This document shows, piece by piece, positions 1 through 7,663 of a stretch of DNA of 8,323 nucleotides. The stretch lies in contig JAIRKV010000199.1 of the NCBI GenBank assembly GCA_031259935.1, positions 1 to 8,323 on the forward strand, read 5' to 3'. Both the position numbers and the translations under genes were made by a program. The notes under the pieces were generated by a model that worked only from the letters and a program-made list of their open reading frames with translations, was not told the DNA's origin and did no database searches. Positions within the stretch are counted from its first letter, which is position 1; every line of letters starts with the position of its first letter. The stretch is from Prevotellaceae bacterium. GTDB lineage: Bacteria > Bacteroidota > Bacteroidia > Bacteroidales > UBA932.

Positions 1-38
1 TTTCTGTCGGTTTTGTTTTGACATAAAAGCAAGCAGCA

Positions 39-263
39 CCTCATTGCGAAGCGATTTAAAAATTTAAAGAATTAAAATGAAAAAAGCACGTCATTGCGAG
101 GAATGAAATGACGAAGCAATCGAAGCGCAGCGGAGCTCAACGGAGTTAATCCAGAAGAACAAAAAACATAAATCTGGATTGCTTCGCTCGCAATGACGAA
201 CACAAAAAAAGAATAAACCTGTTCCTGTTTTGCCGACTTTTAACCTGCATGTACGTAAAACAC
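39..263. repeat. Dispersed hairpin repeat element, copy 1
   Basis: The core is a long interrupted inverted repeat. The left arm begins CGTCATTGCGAG at 89 and the right arm, ending at 198, reads back as CGTCATTGCGAGCGAAGCAA. A tail starting GAACACAAA follows and shares GTTCCTG..TTGCCGACTTTTA and TGTACGTAAAACACG with the other two copies in this window (2200-2441 and 7664-7946), diverging after about 263. The left arm carries an extra GC-rich block (121-149, containing GGAGCTCAACGGAG) that the right arm lacks. A degenerate half-arm, TCATTGCGAAGCGA, lies just upstream at 41-54. It has no coding content. Repeats beginning GTCATTGCGAG are a familiar palindromic repeat type in bacterial genomes; mobility is inferred from the three copies. 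Confidence 0.8.
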
Positions 264-387
264 GTAGATTATGGCGTCGTCTCCCTTGCTTACTAAAAGC
301 CAGGAATTGGTACCTCTAATGATTTAAGGATGAAACAACAGGAAGAAAATCGTATTAAACAGGAAAAGAATCACAATAAGATAAACA
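264..387. other. Stretch without a recognisable gene
   Basis: Between the hairpin element and the terminator I find no gene I would call. A plus-strand frame opens with ATG at 249 inside the element tail, stops at 294-296, and continues in the same frame from 297 to a stop at 459-461 (ATG at 330, 43 codons). The second part is lysine- and glutamine-rich, for example MKQQEENRIKQEKNHNKINK. It runs through the terminator stem and into the 3' end of the opposite gene, has no promoter-like sequence close upstream, and matches no family I recognise. It could be the tail of a decayed gene, but chance is the simpler reading. Confidence 0.35.
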
Positions 388-426
388 AAAAAACAGCTGA
401 TTCTTTAAAAGAACCAGCCGTTTTTT
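388..426 (-). terminator. Intrinsic terminator of the 448-1299 gene
   Basis: Arms 392-406 (AACAGCTGATTCTTT) and 408-422 (AAAGAACCAGCCGTT) form a 15-bp stem. Read on the minus strand, the two imperfect positions are G-U wobbles and the stem is followed by a run of seven U (complement of 387-393). Read on the plus strand, the same positions are A-C mismatches, so the structure is tuned to stop minus-strand transcription. It begins about 22 bases after the stop codon of the upstream gene at 448, the expected place for its terminator. Confidence 0.88.
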
Positions 427-447
427 GCACTAAACTAACAATTACTC

Positions 448-1299
448 TTACTTCCCTGTAAGAGGTTTTCCAATCCATGTGAAATGCTTTTCCGCGCCAC
501 TAAAAGTCGTACATATTACGATTGGAGCACCTGTATCAGATGGGCTTATGTAGCTATACTCTAACGGAATAGATAAAAGAGTTTCAATACTCTTTTTCCC
601 GTCTTTATTATAGATGCTCAAACCAAACAGCCCATATGCATCCTTGCTTCGGCCTGCTACCTTATCAGTAACAATGAAAAAGAAACACTTGGTCTTCTTG
701 TAATAATCATACGTAGAAATCAAGCTGAATGTTCTTGCTTCAAACAGTTTTTTTCCATCTACATATAACTCTTGCCAACCCTTGGCATTGGTCTTGAATT
801 CGAACGCTGCAAACGGATCCTGTGCTGCAATCTCATTTGCCTTCTTTTCCGCAAATTCGTGCTTCGCGCGAGTTCGCGGATCAAAAGTATTCGGGTCAAG
901 AGCAGTTACCTTTACCTCGGTCGTCGGTGAGGAAGTCTTGTAGAATTTCGGAGTAGAATTTTCCGTTTCCTGCAAACGAATCATTCCACCGGTGATGAGA
1001 GTCTTGTAATGGGTGCATTTATAAAGAAACGTCCCTTTACTATCACATACCCCGAATTTTCCATCCTTTGCCTCAACAGCAAAGTATTTTCCTTCGTCAT
1101 CGGTCTGGAAGTTCAGATAATTCTTGGCAACAACTAATTTCCCGTCGACTTCCAGTCCTAAACCGTTTTCTGTGCCGACCATGTAGGCGTTTCCTTTTAA
1201 AGCCACGCGTACATCTTTGTTCTGTCCATACGATGATGTCACTGATAATATTATCATAGTAAACACCATCAAACTTGAAATTAAAAAATTTCTTTTCAT
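448..1299 (-). CDS. Secreted protein with WG-like repeats, unknown function
   Basis: The product has 283 residues. Residues 1-25 (MKRNFLISSLMVF onward) are a clear signal peptide with a likely signal peptidase I cut after Ser-Tyr-Gly at 23-25; there is no lipobox cysteine. I chose the start at 1299 because the signal peptide begins there. The frame stays open back to 1833 only because it crosses a 42-bp tandem repeat, and that upstream part is low-complexity. The mature part holds WG-like segments: about 45-64 (NGLGLEVDGKLVV), about 79-101 (GKFGVCDSKGTFL) and, weaker, about 173-190 (KGWQELYVDGKKLF). In known families such repeats build beta-rich surface or periplasmic proteins of mostly unknown role. 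No catalytic motif is visible. By eye its codons are richer in G and C than those of its neighbours. It appears to be a single-gene unit with its own terminator and a distant promoter. The gene call is firm; the function is unknown. Confidence 0.85.
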   Translation of the reverse strand: MKRNFLISSLMVFTMIILSVTSSYGQNKDVRVALKGNAYMVGTENGLGLEVDGKLVVAKNYLNFQTDDEGKYFAVEAKDGKFGVCDSKGTFLYKCTHYKTLITGGMIRLQETENSTPKFYKTSSPTTEVKVTALDPNTFDPRTRAKHEFAEKKANEIAAQDPFAAFEFKTNAKGWQELYVDGKKLFEARTFSLISTYDYYKKTKCFFFIVTDKVAGRSKDAYGLFGLSIYNKDGKKSIETLLSIPLEYSYISPSDTGAPIVICTTFSGAEKHFTWIGKPLTGK

Positions 1300-1387
1300 G
1301 ATAATAAATTTTTTTTTGATAAAATATAATTTTTTGATATAATAATTTGGCGTAATATCCGCACCTGCATAAGCAATTCCGCAAACT

Positions 1388-1852
1388 TTCGGAGCGATTC
1401 CGTAACGATGCGGAACGGCATAATAAGGATGCGGAACGATTCCGTAACGATGCGGAGTGACATAATAAGGATGCGGAACGATTCCGTAACGATGCGGAAT
1501 GACATAATAAGGATGCGGAGCGATTCTGCACCCAGCCGGCAGCCACCGTAACGATGCGGAGCGACATAATAAGGATGCGGAATGATTCCGTAACGATGCG
1601 GAATGACATAATAAGGATGCGGAGAGTCTCCGTAACGATGCGGAATGGCATAATAAGGATGCGGAATTATTCCGTAACGATGCGGAATGACATAATAAGG
1701 ATGCGGAGTGATTCCGTAACGATGCGGAGCGACATAATAAGGATGCGGAGCGATTCCGTAACGATGCGGAATGGCATAATAAGGATGCAGAGCGATTCCG
1801 TAACGATGCGGAACGGCATAATAAGGATTTCATAACGATACGGCATGATTAA
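1388..1852. repeat. 42-bp tandem array with one hairpin per unit
   Basis: There are about eleven contiguous 42-bp units. Each is two related 21-bp halves: one begins GATGCGGARYGATTCCG, the other GATGCGGARYGRCATAAT. The first half contains the inverted repeat CGGAR-n3-TTCCG. Hairpin copies start at 1390, 1432, 1474, 1516 (interrupted), 1578, 1620, 1662, 1704, 1746 and 1788; both outer edges are degenerate. Differences between units are nearly all transitions at a few fixed positions. Because 42 is a multiple of three, several frames stay open across it on both strands (on the plus strand repeating MRNDIIRMRNDSVT), but these readings lack any start context and I treat the array as non-coding. 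It lies between the 448-1299 gene and the promoter candidate at 1994-2025, so it would be transcribed as a leader. Confidence 0.93.
1527..1546. other. 20-bp insertion interrupting one repeat unit
   Basis: The unit whose hairpin begins at 1516 is split between GATTC and CGTAAC by 20 bases containing CCCAGCCGGCAGCC. Removing them restores a perfect unit and the 42-bp phase (1516 to 1578 is 42 plus 20). The insert is much richer in G and C than the array. It is not a multiple of three, so it shifts every open frame through the array, which argues against the array encoding one continuous protein. Confidence 0.85.
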
Positions 1853-2143
1853 CAGGGTATTACAAGCCTTGTACGCACAAAAATCGGGTGTAAAATCGTT
1901 TTTTTGCGTTTTTTGCAATATGTTCGCAAGCCTAATATTCAAGCGGGTTTCACGCATTTCTGACTTATAATTTATATTATTAGACAAATCGCACAAAAGT
2001 AAATTATTTTTCAATAAGTTGCAAATATTAACAAAATATTTTTTTTGTTTAACACTTATATCTCATTGATATACTTGACTATCGTACACCCTATAATATA
2101 AATTATAGGACAAAAAAATTTAACACTTGCTGGGTGAATTTTC
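1853..2143. other. AT-rich intergenic region with a small palindrome
   Basis: No gene is supported here. It contains the minus-strand promoter candidate at 1994-2025; a perfect palindrome CCTATAAT-n4-ATTATAGG at 2090-2109; and a 10-bp direct repeat TTTAACACTT at 2048-2057 and 2119-2128 that brackets the palindrome. A minus-strand frame with ATG at 1957 would read out of this region into the repeat array and stop at 1667. It would be the first frame met by a transcript from the candidate promoter, but most of it is repeat sequence. Confidence 0.5.
1994..2025 (-). promoter_or_regulatory. Bacteroidota-type promoter for the array and 448-1299 gene
   Basis: On the minus strand TTTG (2025-2022), 20 bases, then TACTTTTG (2001-1994) fits the Bacteroidota housekeeping consensus TTTG-N19-21-TAnnTTTG exactly. 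Transcription would begin near 1987 and run through the whole tandem array to the ATG at 1299, giving a leader of about 690 nt. I found no comparable match between the array and the ATG. Confidence 0.62.
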
Positions 2144-2153
2144 TTGTTTTTTA

Positions 2154-2186
2154 GTCCACGAATTACACGAATTTACACGAATTTTT
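2154..2186. repeat. Short TTACACGAA-type tandem repeat
   Basis: Three successive ACGAATT steps (CCACGAATTACACGAA, then TTTACACGAATT) abut the left side of hairpin element copy 2. On the other strand it reads as repeats of TTCGTG(T)AA. I recall this short motif next to dispersed repeats in other bacterial genomes, but cannot check that here. No function is assigned. Confidence 0.6.
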
Positions 2187-2199
2187 TTGTTTATATTGT

Positions 2200-2441
2200 T
2201 CGTCATTGCGAACTGCGAAGCAGGAAGCAATCCAGATTTGTGCTTTGTGTTCTTTCTGGATTAACTTCGTTGAGCTCCGCTGCGCTTCGGTTGCTTTGTC
2301 GCTTCGCTCGCAATGACGAACACAAAGAAGAAAAAACCTGTTCCTGCTTTGCCGACTTTTAGCCTGTACGTAAAACACGGTATTTTTATTCGGCAATTTG
2401 CATTTATAAATATTTTTAATAAATGATTTCACTTCTTTTTA
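2200..2441. repeat. Dispersed hairpin repeat element, copy 2
   Basis: Left arm from 2200 (CGTCATTGCGAACTGCGAAG, then GCAATCCAGA to 2235). Right arm 2255-2319 contains the same sequence inverted plus a GC-rich block around 2258-2290 (GAGCTCCGCTGCGCTTC) that the left arm lacks. The tail runs from 2320 to about 2441 and matches copy 3 over GTTCCTGCTTTGCCG, GTACGTAAAACACGGTA, CAATTTGCAT and AAATGATTTCAC. The right tip, TTCACTTCTTTTTAATG, resembles the terminal repeat of copy 3; I find no convincing matching left tip, so this copy may be truncated. It ends about 20 bases from the stop codon of the gene at 2461, so it would form the 3' end of that transcript and could act as a terminator or stabilising structure. 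Confidence 0.8.
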
Positions 2442-2460
2442 ATGAGCGACTGAATATTCT

Positions 2461-5046
2461 TTAATTCCCTAAATTTATTGATATTTTTAATCGAACGAAT
2501 TTATATTTCATATTTTCAAAGCCTAAAAAACCGCCTAAACCTGCAATTCTAAAAATATTTGACATTCCGTAGCCAATTTCGGAAAAATGTTTTAATTGAG
2601 GTGTGCGCAAATAACTGAAATATATGTTTTCATCCATAAGGCTGCGTTCAAAAACGAGTCGCTTCAGCAACAGGCGCGATGTCGTATAAGTGAAATTTAT
2701 GTGAAAAAACCATTCGTTTGTACTGCTGTTGTAAGTTTGCACTATTGTTCTCAAATCGTCAAAAGGACTGAACATTACATCATCTTCCGCCAAATTAAAA
2801 TGCGCAAATTCCGAAAAGTGCATTCGTCGTGTCGTGAGGAATTTTCCGATTTTTGCCGTATACGAAATATTATTGAGAATATCCAGTTCAACATTATGCG
2901 CAACTTCAAACGTGAACAAATCAAAATTTGAAACGCTGTTGAAAATACCGGCTATTCCTGTTTGGTAATTGATTGAAAATGTTGGAAAATCGGAACGCAC
3001 AATCCTTTTCGATCTTCCTCTTCGCACGTAATATTGGCAGGGCGTGTAACTTAACCTTGTGTTGATTGTAAACGCATGACTCGAATGTATTAGCGTGGAA
3101 TCATGCTCAATATATGAATTTACAGGTTCGTTGCTGCGATATTTTTTTGACCTTCTGAAAATTGAAAAATTTGTATTGTTATGCAATTGTTTCCGTTTTT
3201 GATAAGCGGCATCAACCGACAAACGCCAACCATCTGCAATATCAATGTTATTACCGATTTGCAAAAAATGTTTGCCGTAAAAATTAATGTAATTTTTCTT
3301 AAACAATAATGATGACAGACTGTTCGATGTCATATTTATTCCGTCGGTTTCATTAAAATCAACTGTTTTGTTACCGTAGTTTATATAAAATACGGCGCGC
3401 AATTCGGGATAATAATAATATCGCAGTTTTGTATCCCATAAAATCTGTTTTCGCCCGAAACTGTAAGCTACTTCTCCAATTAGCTGCAATGCAGTCTGAT
3501 TTTTGAATTGTTTGCGATATTCGATTTTTTGCCTGTAATTAAAAATATCTACAGCATTAAATGTTGCATTTATGTTTATTATTCCACTATAATTAATATA
3601 TTCGGTATCGCTTAATTTATAATTTTCGCCTGAAATTATTTTCATCAGCGGGGATTTCTTTTTCTCTTTTTTCGGCGGTTTAACCAAAGCCAGCGAATCG
3701 CTGCGTTTGTAACTTAAAATTTCGTAATCGAGCATTGGAACGGTTCTTATTGAATCCCAGTATTCGCTGTTTAAATTTTTATTAATACTGTCTTTTTCAA
3801 CATTAAAACTTGTAATAATTTCGTATTTTCCTGTTTTTCGTCCAATATTTTCCCTGTTTTTTTCGTTTTCAAATTTTTCCATTTCGCTCTTGACTTTTGC
3901 TGCATCTTCGTTTGTAAAGTCTGTTTTTTCGATTAGCGATTTTATTTTTTGTCGTCGTTCTTCCTGTTTTTTCGACGATGCTGTCTGCGTCAGTCTGTTT
4001 TCGAGATTTTGCGAATTGGCTTTTATATTGCTGTATTTGATTGATGAAACGCTGTTTATTTTGCCTTCGTTGCCCATTATCGAAAAACTTGCCGTAATTT
4101 GATTTTTTACGGGCATCATAATATTTGGCAGCACCTCGCCGAAGATTTGTTTCAAACCATATTCTATCATTTGCTGTTTGCCCGAAAGTTCGTAACTGTG
4201 TATATCCCACGTGTTTTCAAAAACATAGACATATCCCGAAATCAGTCTGTTATCGTTACGGCGCGGACTGATAAAAATTTTATTTACGGTTTTATCATTT
4301 TCCACAAAAAAACCTTTATATGTAAAATCATAATAAGTAAATGCTTTTGGCGACAGCGGAGTAATAAACATATCGTTTTCCATATCATAAATATTGAATC
4401 GCCATGCTGCGCTTATGTCAATTTGGGCAAATTCGGGAAAATTGTCTTTTATCGCCGTTATCCGTTGATTCACCTGTCCATTTTTATAAGTTACTTCATT
4501 TACCGATTCCTGTATGTAAGCGCTTCCATCGTCGATATCGTTTTCTTTTAGCATTTTACGGTTAAGTTTTTTCATTATGCCTGAAATTTTATCAATTTTG
4601 AACGAACCGCGAATATATGTCGTGGAATTGTATTCCGATACTTGATTTTTATGATATGGAGCGCGCGCAATCACCTGTCGCATCATTGCGCGGGCGCGGT
4701 CTTCGGCATTTTGTTTGACAACGACTTCGGACAGTTCGTATATTTTAGGTTTCATCACCACTGTCAATGGTTGCTGTTGCGGAATGTTTACAGTAAATAT
4801 TTCGGTTTGATATGCTAAATGTCGAAATTCGCACGTATATGTTCCCTGTGCAATTTTAAACGAAAATTTGCCTTCTTCGTTTGTCGAAAATCCTTGCGAA
4901 AGTTCGGGAATAAAGATAGAAACAAACTCAATATTCTTTCCGTATTCATCTTTTACAGCGCCTTCTAAAACCTGCGCCCGACAAATATTTCCGATGTTTA
5001 GAAAAAACAAAATCACTAAAAAATATTTTAATTGGTTTCCTTTCAT
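2461..5046 (-). CDS. DUF5686-type outer-membrane protein with carboxypeptidase-regulatory-like domain
   Basis: The product has 861 residues. Residues 1-24 are a signal peptide (MKGNQLKYFLVILFFLNIG, cut after CRA). Residues about 26-108 form a carboxypeptidase-regulatory-like beta-sandwich, with the typical GAVKDEYGKNIEFVSI start, TNEEGKFSF core and a closing LSEVVVK. The middle matches the DUF5686 pattern (RARAMMRQVIARAPYHKNQV, then YNSTTYIRGSFK). Residues about 345-402 are highly charged and may form a coiled coil. From about 495 to the end, alternating aromatic strands and short turns suggest an outer-membrane beta barrel. Known relatives are exported Bacteroidota envelope proteins of unknown precise role; transport or surface assembly is only inferred. 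I chose the start at 5046 because the signal peptide begins there; an in-frame ATG at 5145 would add 33 residues with no signal character and lies upstream of the likely transcription start. There is no Shine-Dalgarno site. Hairpin element copy 2 follows the stop. Confidence 0.87.
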   Translation of the reverse strand: MKGNQLKYFLVILFFLNIGNICRAQVLEGAVKDEYGKNIEFVSIFIPELSQGFSTNEEGKFSFKIAQGTYTCEFRHLAYQTEIFTVNIPQQQPLTVVMKPKIYELSEVVVKQNAEDRARAMMRQVIARAPYHKNQVSEYNSTTYIRGSFKIDKISGIMKKLNRKMLKENDIDDGSAYIQESVNEVTYKNGQVNQRITAIKDNFPEFAQIDISAAWRFNIYDMENDMFITPLSPKAFTYYDFTYKGFFVENDKTVNKIFISPRRNDNRLISGYVYVFENTWDIHSYELSGKQQMIEYGLKQIFGEVLPNIMMPVKNQITASFSIMGNEGKINSVSSIKYSNIKANSQNLENRLTQTASSKKQEERRQKIKSLIEKTDFTNEDAAKVKSEMEKFENEKNRENIGRKTGKYEIITSFNVEKDSINKNLNSEYWDSIRTVPMLDYEILSYKRSDSLALVKPPKKEKKKSPLMKIISGENYKLSDTEYINYSGIININATFNAVDIFNYRQKIEYRKQFKNQTALQLIGEVAYSFGRKQILWDTKLRYYYYPELRAVFYINYGNKTVDFNETDGINMTSNSLSSLLFKKNYINFYGKHFLQIGNNIDIADGWRLSVDAAYQKRKQLHNNTNFSIFRRSKKYRSNEPVNSYIEHDSTLIHSSHAFTINTRLSYTPCQYYVRRGRSKRIVRSDFPTFSINYQTGIAGIFNSVSNFDLFTFEVAHNVELDILNNISYTAKIGKFLTTRRMHFSEFAHFNLAEDDVMFSPFDDLRTIVQTYNSSTNEWFFHINFTYTTSRLLLKRLVFERSLMDENIYFSYLRTPQLKHFSEIGYGMSNIFRIAGLGGFLGFENMKYKFVRLKISINLGN

Positions 5047-5133
5047 GTTTTTTAATATGTAATTAAAACAGTAACAGTCAAATACAATAATTTTTATGTC
5101 TGTATTCAATAATGCATCATTGTTTATTGATGC

Positions 5134-5168
5134 CAAAGATAACATGAATTTTTCAAATCAGGCACAAA
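5134..5168 (-). promoter_or_regulatory. Possible promoter of the 2461-5046 gene
   Basis: On the minus strand TATCTTTG (5141-5134) is a good -7 element. The nearest TTTG upstream at suitable distance (5168-5165) leaves 23 bases, longer than the usual 19-21, so the match is only partial. Transcription from here would give a leader of about 80 bases to the ATG at 5046 and would exclude the upstream in-frame ATG at 5145. Confidence 0.42.
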
Positions 5169-5402
5169 CGGATAAAAATTGACAATTTGCAGATTCAACA
5201 TGTGAATGTAATTTCAGGTTTTACAAATTTTCAAAAAAATTCTTTTGAGATAATAAAAATTAAGACCGCTGCAAAACGTTCAAATAATTTGGGTTGTTGA
5301 AAAAAATAAACATTCTGCAAGGATTCCATGATTTTAATCGGTTTTCATGCTTCATTTTTTTTATTTTAATTTACATTAAACTTCAAATAAAAAAACAAAA
5401 AG

Positions 5403-5433
5403 TTGCACGGATTTAAAAAATAATGTACATTTG
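5403..5433 (+). promoter_or_regulatory. Bacteroidota-type promoter of recQ
   Basis: TTG at 5403-5405, 20 bases, then TACATTTG at 5426-5433 matches the Bacteroidota -33/-7 pattern. Transcription would begin near 5440, about 20 bases before the recQ ATG. The -33 context AGTTGCACGG resembles that of the promoter at 8104 (TCTTGCACAG). Confidence 0.65.
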
Positions 5434-5462
5434 TTATCTTATTTTGAATAACATATTAAATA

Positions 5463-7658
5463 ATGGAGCATAATAAATATGCCGGTATTTCGCTTGCAGG
5501 CGAATTGAAAAAGTATTTTGGATTTGATTCATTCAAAGGAAATCAGGAAGAAATAATCCGCAACGTTTTAAATGGCAACGATACCTTTGTATTGATGCCT
5601 ACGGGAGGCGGAAAATCTATGTGTTACCAACTTCCTGCGTTGATAATGGATGGCACATGTATAATCGTATCGCCGCTTATTGCGCTGATGAAAAATCAGG
5701 TTGATTCCATACGCGGGTTCAGCATTGATGAAGGGATTGCTCATTTTCTTAATTCATCTCTTAATCGCGCACAAATTCTAACCGTAAAACAAAATGTAAT
5801 AGATGGGCGAACAAAAATGCTGTACGTAGCGCCCGAATCGCTTACAAAAGAAGAAAATATTCAATTTCTCAAACAAATAAAAATATCATTTTATGCAATC
5901 GACGAAGCACATTGCATATCGGAATGGGGACATGATTTTCGTCCCGAATACAGGCGAATACGCTCAATAGTAAACGAAATAGGAACTGCGCCAATAATTA
6001 CACTTACGGCAACGGCAACGCCAAAAGTACAAAATGATATTCAAAAAAATCTGGGAATGATGAATGCCAATGTTTTCAAATCATCATTTAACCGTCCGAA
6101 TTTATATTATGAAATTCGCCCTAAAATCAACGCAGTAAAGGAAATTATCAGATATATAAAAAATAATGAAGGTAAATCGGGAATAATTTACTGCCTTAGC
6201 CGCAAACGGGTTGAAGATGTTGCCGAAATATTAAAAATTAACGGAATAAAAGCATTAGCCTATCATGCGGGAATGGATTCGGCAACGCGTTCCGAAAATC
6301 AGGACAGATTTTTGATGGAAGATGTTGATGTTATCGTTGCAACTATTGCATTTGGAATGGGAATCGACAAACCGGATGTTCGCTTTGTTATTCATTTTGA
6401 TATTCCAAAAAGCCTCGAAGGTTATTATCAGGAAACAGGCAGAGGCGGACGCGATATGGGCGAAGGACAATGTATAGCTTTTTACAGTTACAAAGATGTT
6501 CAGCGTCTTGAAAAATTCATGCAGGGCAAACCGATAGCCGAACAGGAAATAGGAAAACAATTACTGCTCGAAATAGTTGCATATGCCGAATCTGCCGTAT
6601 GCCGCCGAAAAACGCTTCTTAATTATTTTGGAGAAGAATACGAAGAGCCTAATTGCGGAAATTGCGACAATTGCCTGCATCCCAAAGAAAAATTTGAAGG
6701 CAAAGAAGATATGCAACTCGTGCTTGAACTGATATTAAAAGTAAACGAAAAATTCAAAGCCGAGCATATTATAAATATCATTTGCGGCGAAAGAGATTCA
6801 ATGACAAAATCGTATAAACACGAAGAACTCGAAGAATTTGGAATAGGTAAAGACCAAAGTCCGCATTACTGGAATGCAATTATCAGGCAAGGACTGATTC
6901 TTCATTTCATCGACAAGGGAATAGAAAATTACGGTTTGCTTCGTGTTGACGAAAAAGGACATGAATTTTTGAAAAAACCTTATTCGCTTATGCTTATGCG
7001 CGACCACGAATATACCGAAAGCGATGACGATGATTTGTTAAGCACAAGAAATGGCAGTGGCGGCGCCGCCGACGAAGAATTGTTTGCCATGCTTAAAGAT
7101 TTAAGAAAATCAATTTCCAAAAAATTAAATCTTCCGCCCTTTGTTCTATTCCACGACACATCGCTCGAAGATATGGCAACTCAATATCCCATTACCATCG
7201 ACGAACTCAAAAACTGTCAGGGCGTAGGCGAAGGCAAAGCAAAAAAATACGGAAACGAATTTGTTGAACTGATAGGAAGATACGTAGAAGAAAACGAAAT
7301 AGAACGCCCTCTTGATATGGTTGTCAAGTCTATGGGATATAAATCGGGAGCAAAAGTTTTTGTAATACAAAGTATCGACCATAAATTGCCGCTTGATGAA
7401 ATTGCACATGCAAAAAATATTGAAATGGACGAATTGCTTACCGAAATAGAAGCCATTGTCAATTCAGGAACAAAACTTAATATCGATTATTATATTGATT
7501 ATATGATTGACGACGACAAGCGCGATGACATCTATAATTACTTCCGCAACGAAGCCACATCCGATTCGCTTGAAGATGCAATGAACGAACTTGACGGCGA
7601 TTATACCGAAGAAGAAATACGCTTGATGAGAATTAAATTTCTGTCGGAATTTAATTAG
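5463..7658 (+). CDS. recQ: ATP-dependent DNA helicase RecQ
   Basis: A 731-residue superfamily 2 helicase that unwinds DNA 3' to 5' in recombination and replication-fork repair. All expected parts are visible: motif 0 around Q28; Walker A MPTGGGKS (45-52, K51); motif Ia VSPLIALMKNQ (69-79); DEAH (147-150) followed by the aromatic-rich loop SEWGHDFRPEY (153-163); motif III LTATATP (181-187); motif IV GIIYCLSRKR (240-249); motif V IVATIAFGMGIDKPDVR (291-307); motif VI QETGRGGRD (323-331). Zinc-binding cysteines are C380, C398, C401 and C404. A winged-helix RQC domain spans roughly 410-515, after which an acidic linker (ESDDDD at 519-524) leads to an HRDC domain at about 537-612. The last ~120 residues are an acidic helical extension common in Bacteroidota RecQ. 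The length is normal for the phylum. The start at 5463 gives the expected short N-terminus; no Shine-Dalgarno site is present. It is intact and apparently monocistronic. The stop codon sits at the edge of hairpin element copy 3. Confidence 0.98.
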   Translation: MEHNKYAGISLAGELKKYFGFDSFKGNQEEIIRNVLNGNDTFVLMPTGGGKSMCYQLPALIMDGTCIIVSPLIALMKNQVDSIRGFSIDEGIAHFLNSSLNRAQILTVKQNVIDGRTKMLYVAPESLTKEENIQFLKQIKISFYAIDEAHCISEWGHDFRPEYRRIRSIVNEIGTAPIITLTATATPKVQNDIQKNLGMMNANVFKSSFNRPNLYYEIRPKINAVKEIIRYIKNNEGKSGIIYCLSRKRVEDVAEILKINGIKALAYHAGMDSATRSENQDRFLMEDVDVIVATIAFGMGIDKPDVRFVIHFDIPKSLEGYYQETGRGGRDMGEGQCIAFYSYKDVQRLEKFMQGKPIAEQEIGKQLLLEIVAYAESAVCRRKTLLNYFGEEYEEPNCGNCDNCLHPKEKFEGKEDMQLVLELILKVNEKFKAEHIINIICGERDSMTKSYKHEELEEFGIGKDQSPHYWNAIIRQGLILHFIDKGIENYGLLRVDEKGHEFLKKPYSLMLMRDHEYTESDDDDLLSTRNGSGGAADEELFAMLKDLRKSISKKLNLPPFVLFHDTSLEDMATQYPITIDELKNCQGVGEGKAKKYGNEFVELIGRYVEENEIERPLDMVVKSMGYKSGAKVFVIQSIDHKLPLDEIAHAKNIEMDELLTEIEAIVNSGTKLNIDYYIDYMIDDDKRDDIYNYFRNEATSDSLEDAMNELDGDYTEEEIRLMRIKFLSEFN

Positions 7659-7663
7659 TTACT

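Noticed and set aside
1300..1833. N-terminal extension of the 448-1299 protein through the repeats
   Set aside because: It consists of repeated SASLLCHSASLRN-type sequence that arises because the unit length is a multiple of three; a normal signal peptide begins at 1299.
1554..1835. Plus-strand repeat protein of MRNDIIRMRNDSVT units
   Set aside because: It starts inside the array, is cut off from the earlier units by the 20-bp frame-shifting insert, and has no promoter-like sequence upstream.
1388..1852. CRISPR-like array
   Set aside because: The units are contiguous 42-bp copies with no unique spacers, and no cas gene is nearby.
1388..1852. Diversity-generating retroelement target
   Set aside because: Variation is not confined to adenines of a template copy, and there is no reverse transcriptase or template repeat in the window.
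2144..2432. Small proteins on both strands across hairpin element copy 2
   Set aside because: Both readings are translations of a dispersed non-coding inverted repeat and look like typical spurious products of such repeats.
5047..5145. Longer start of the DUF5686-type protein at 5145
   Set aside because: The extra 33 residues do not look like a signal peptide, overlap the probable promoter, and push the real signal peptide inside the protein.
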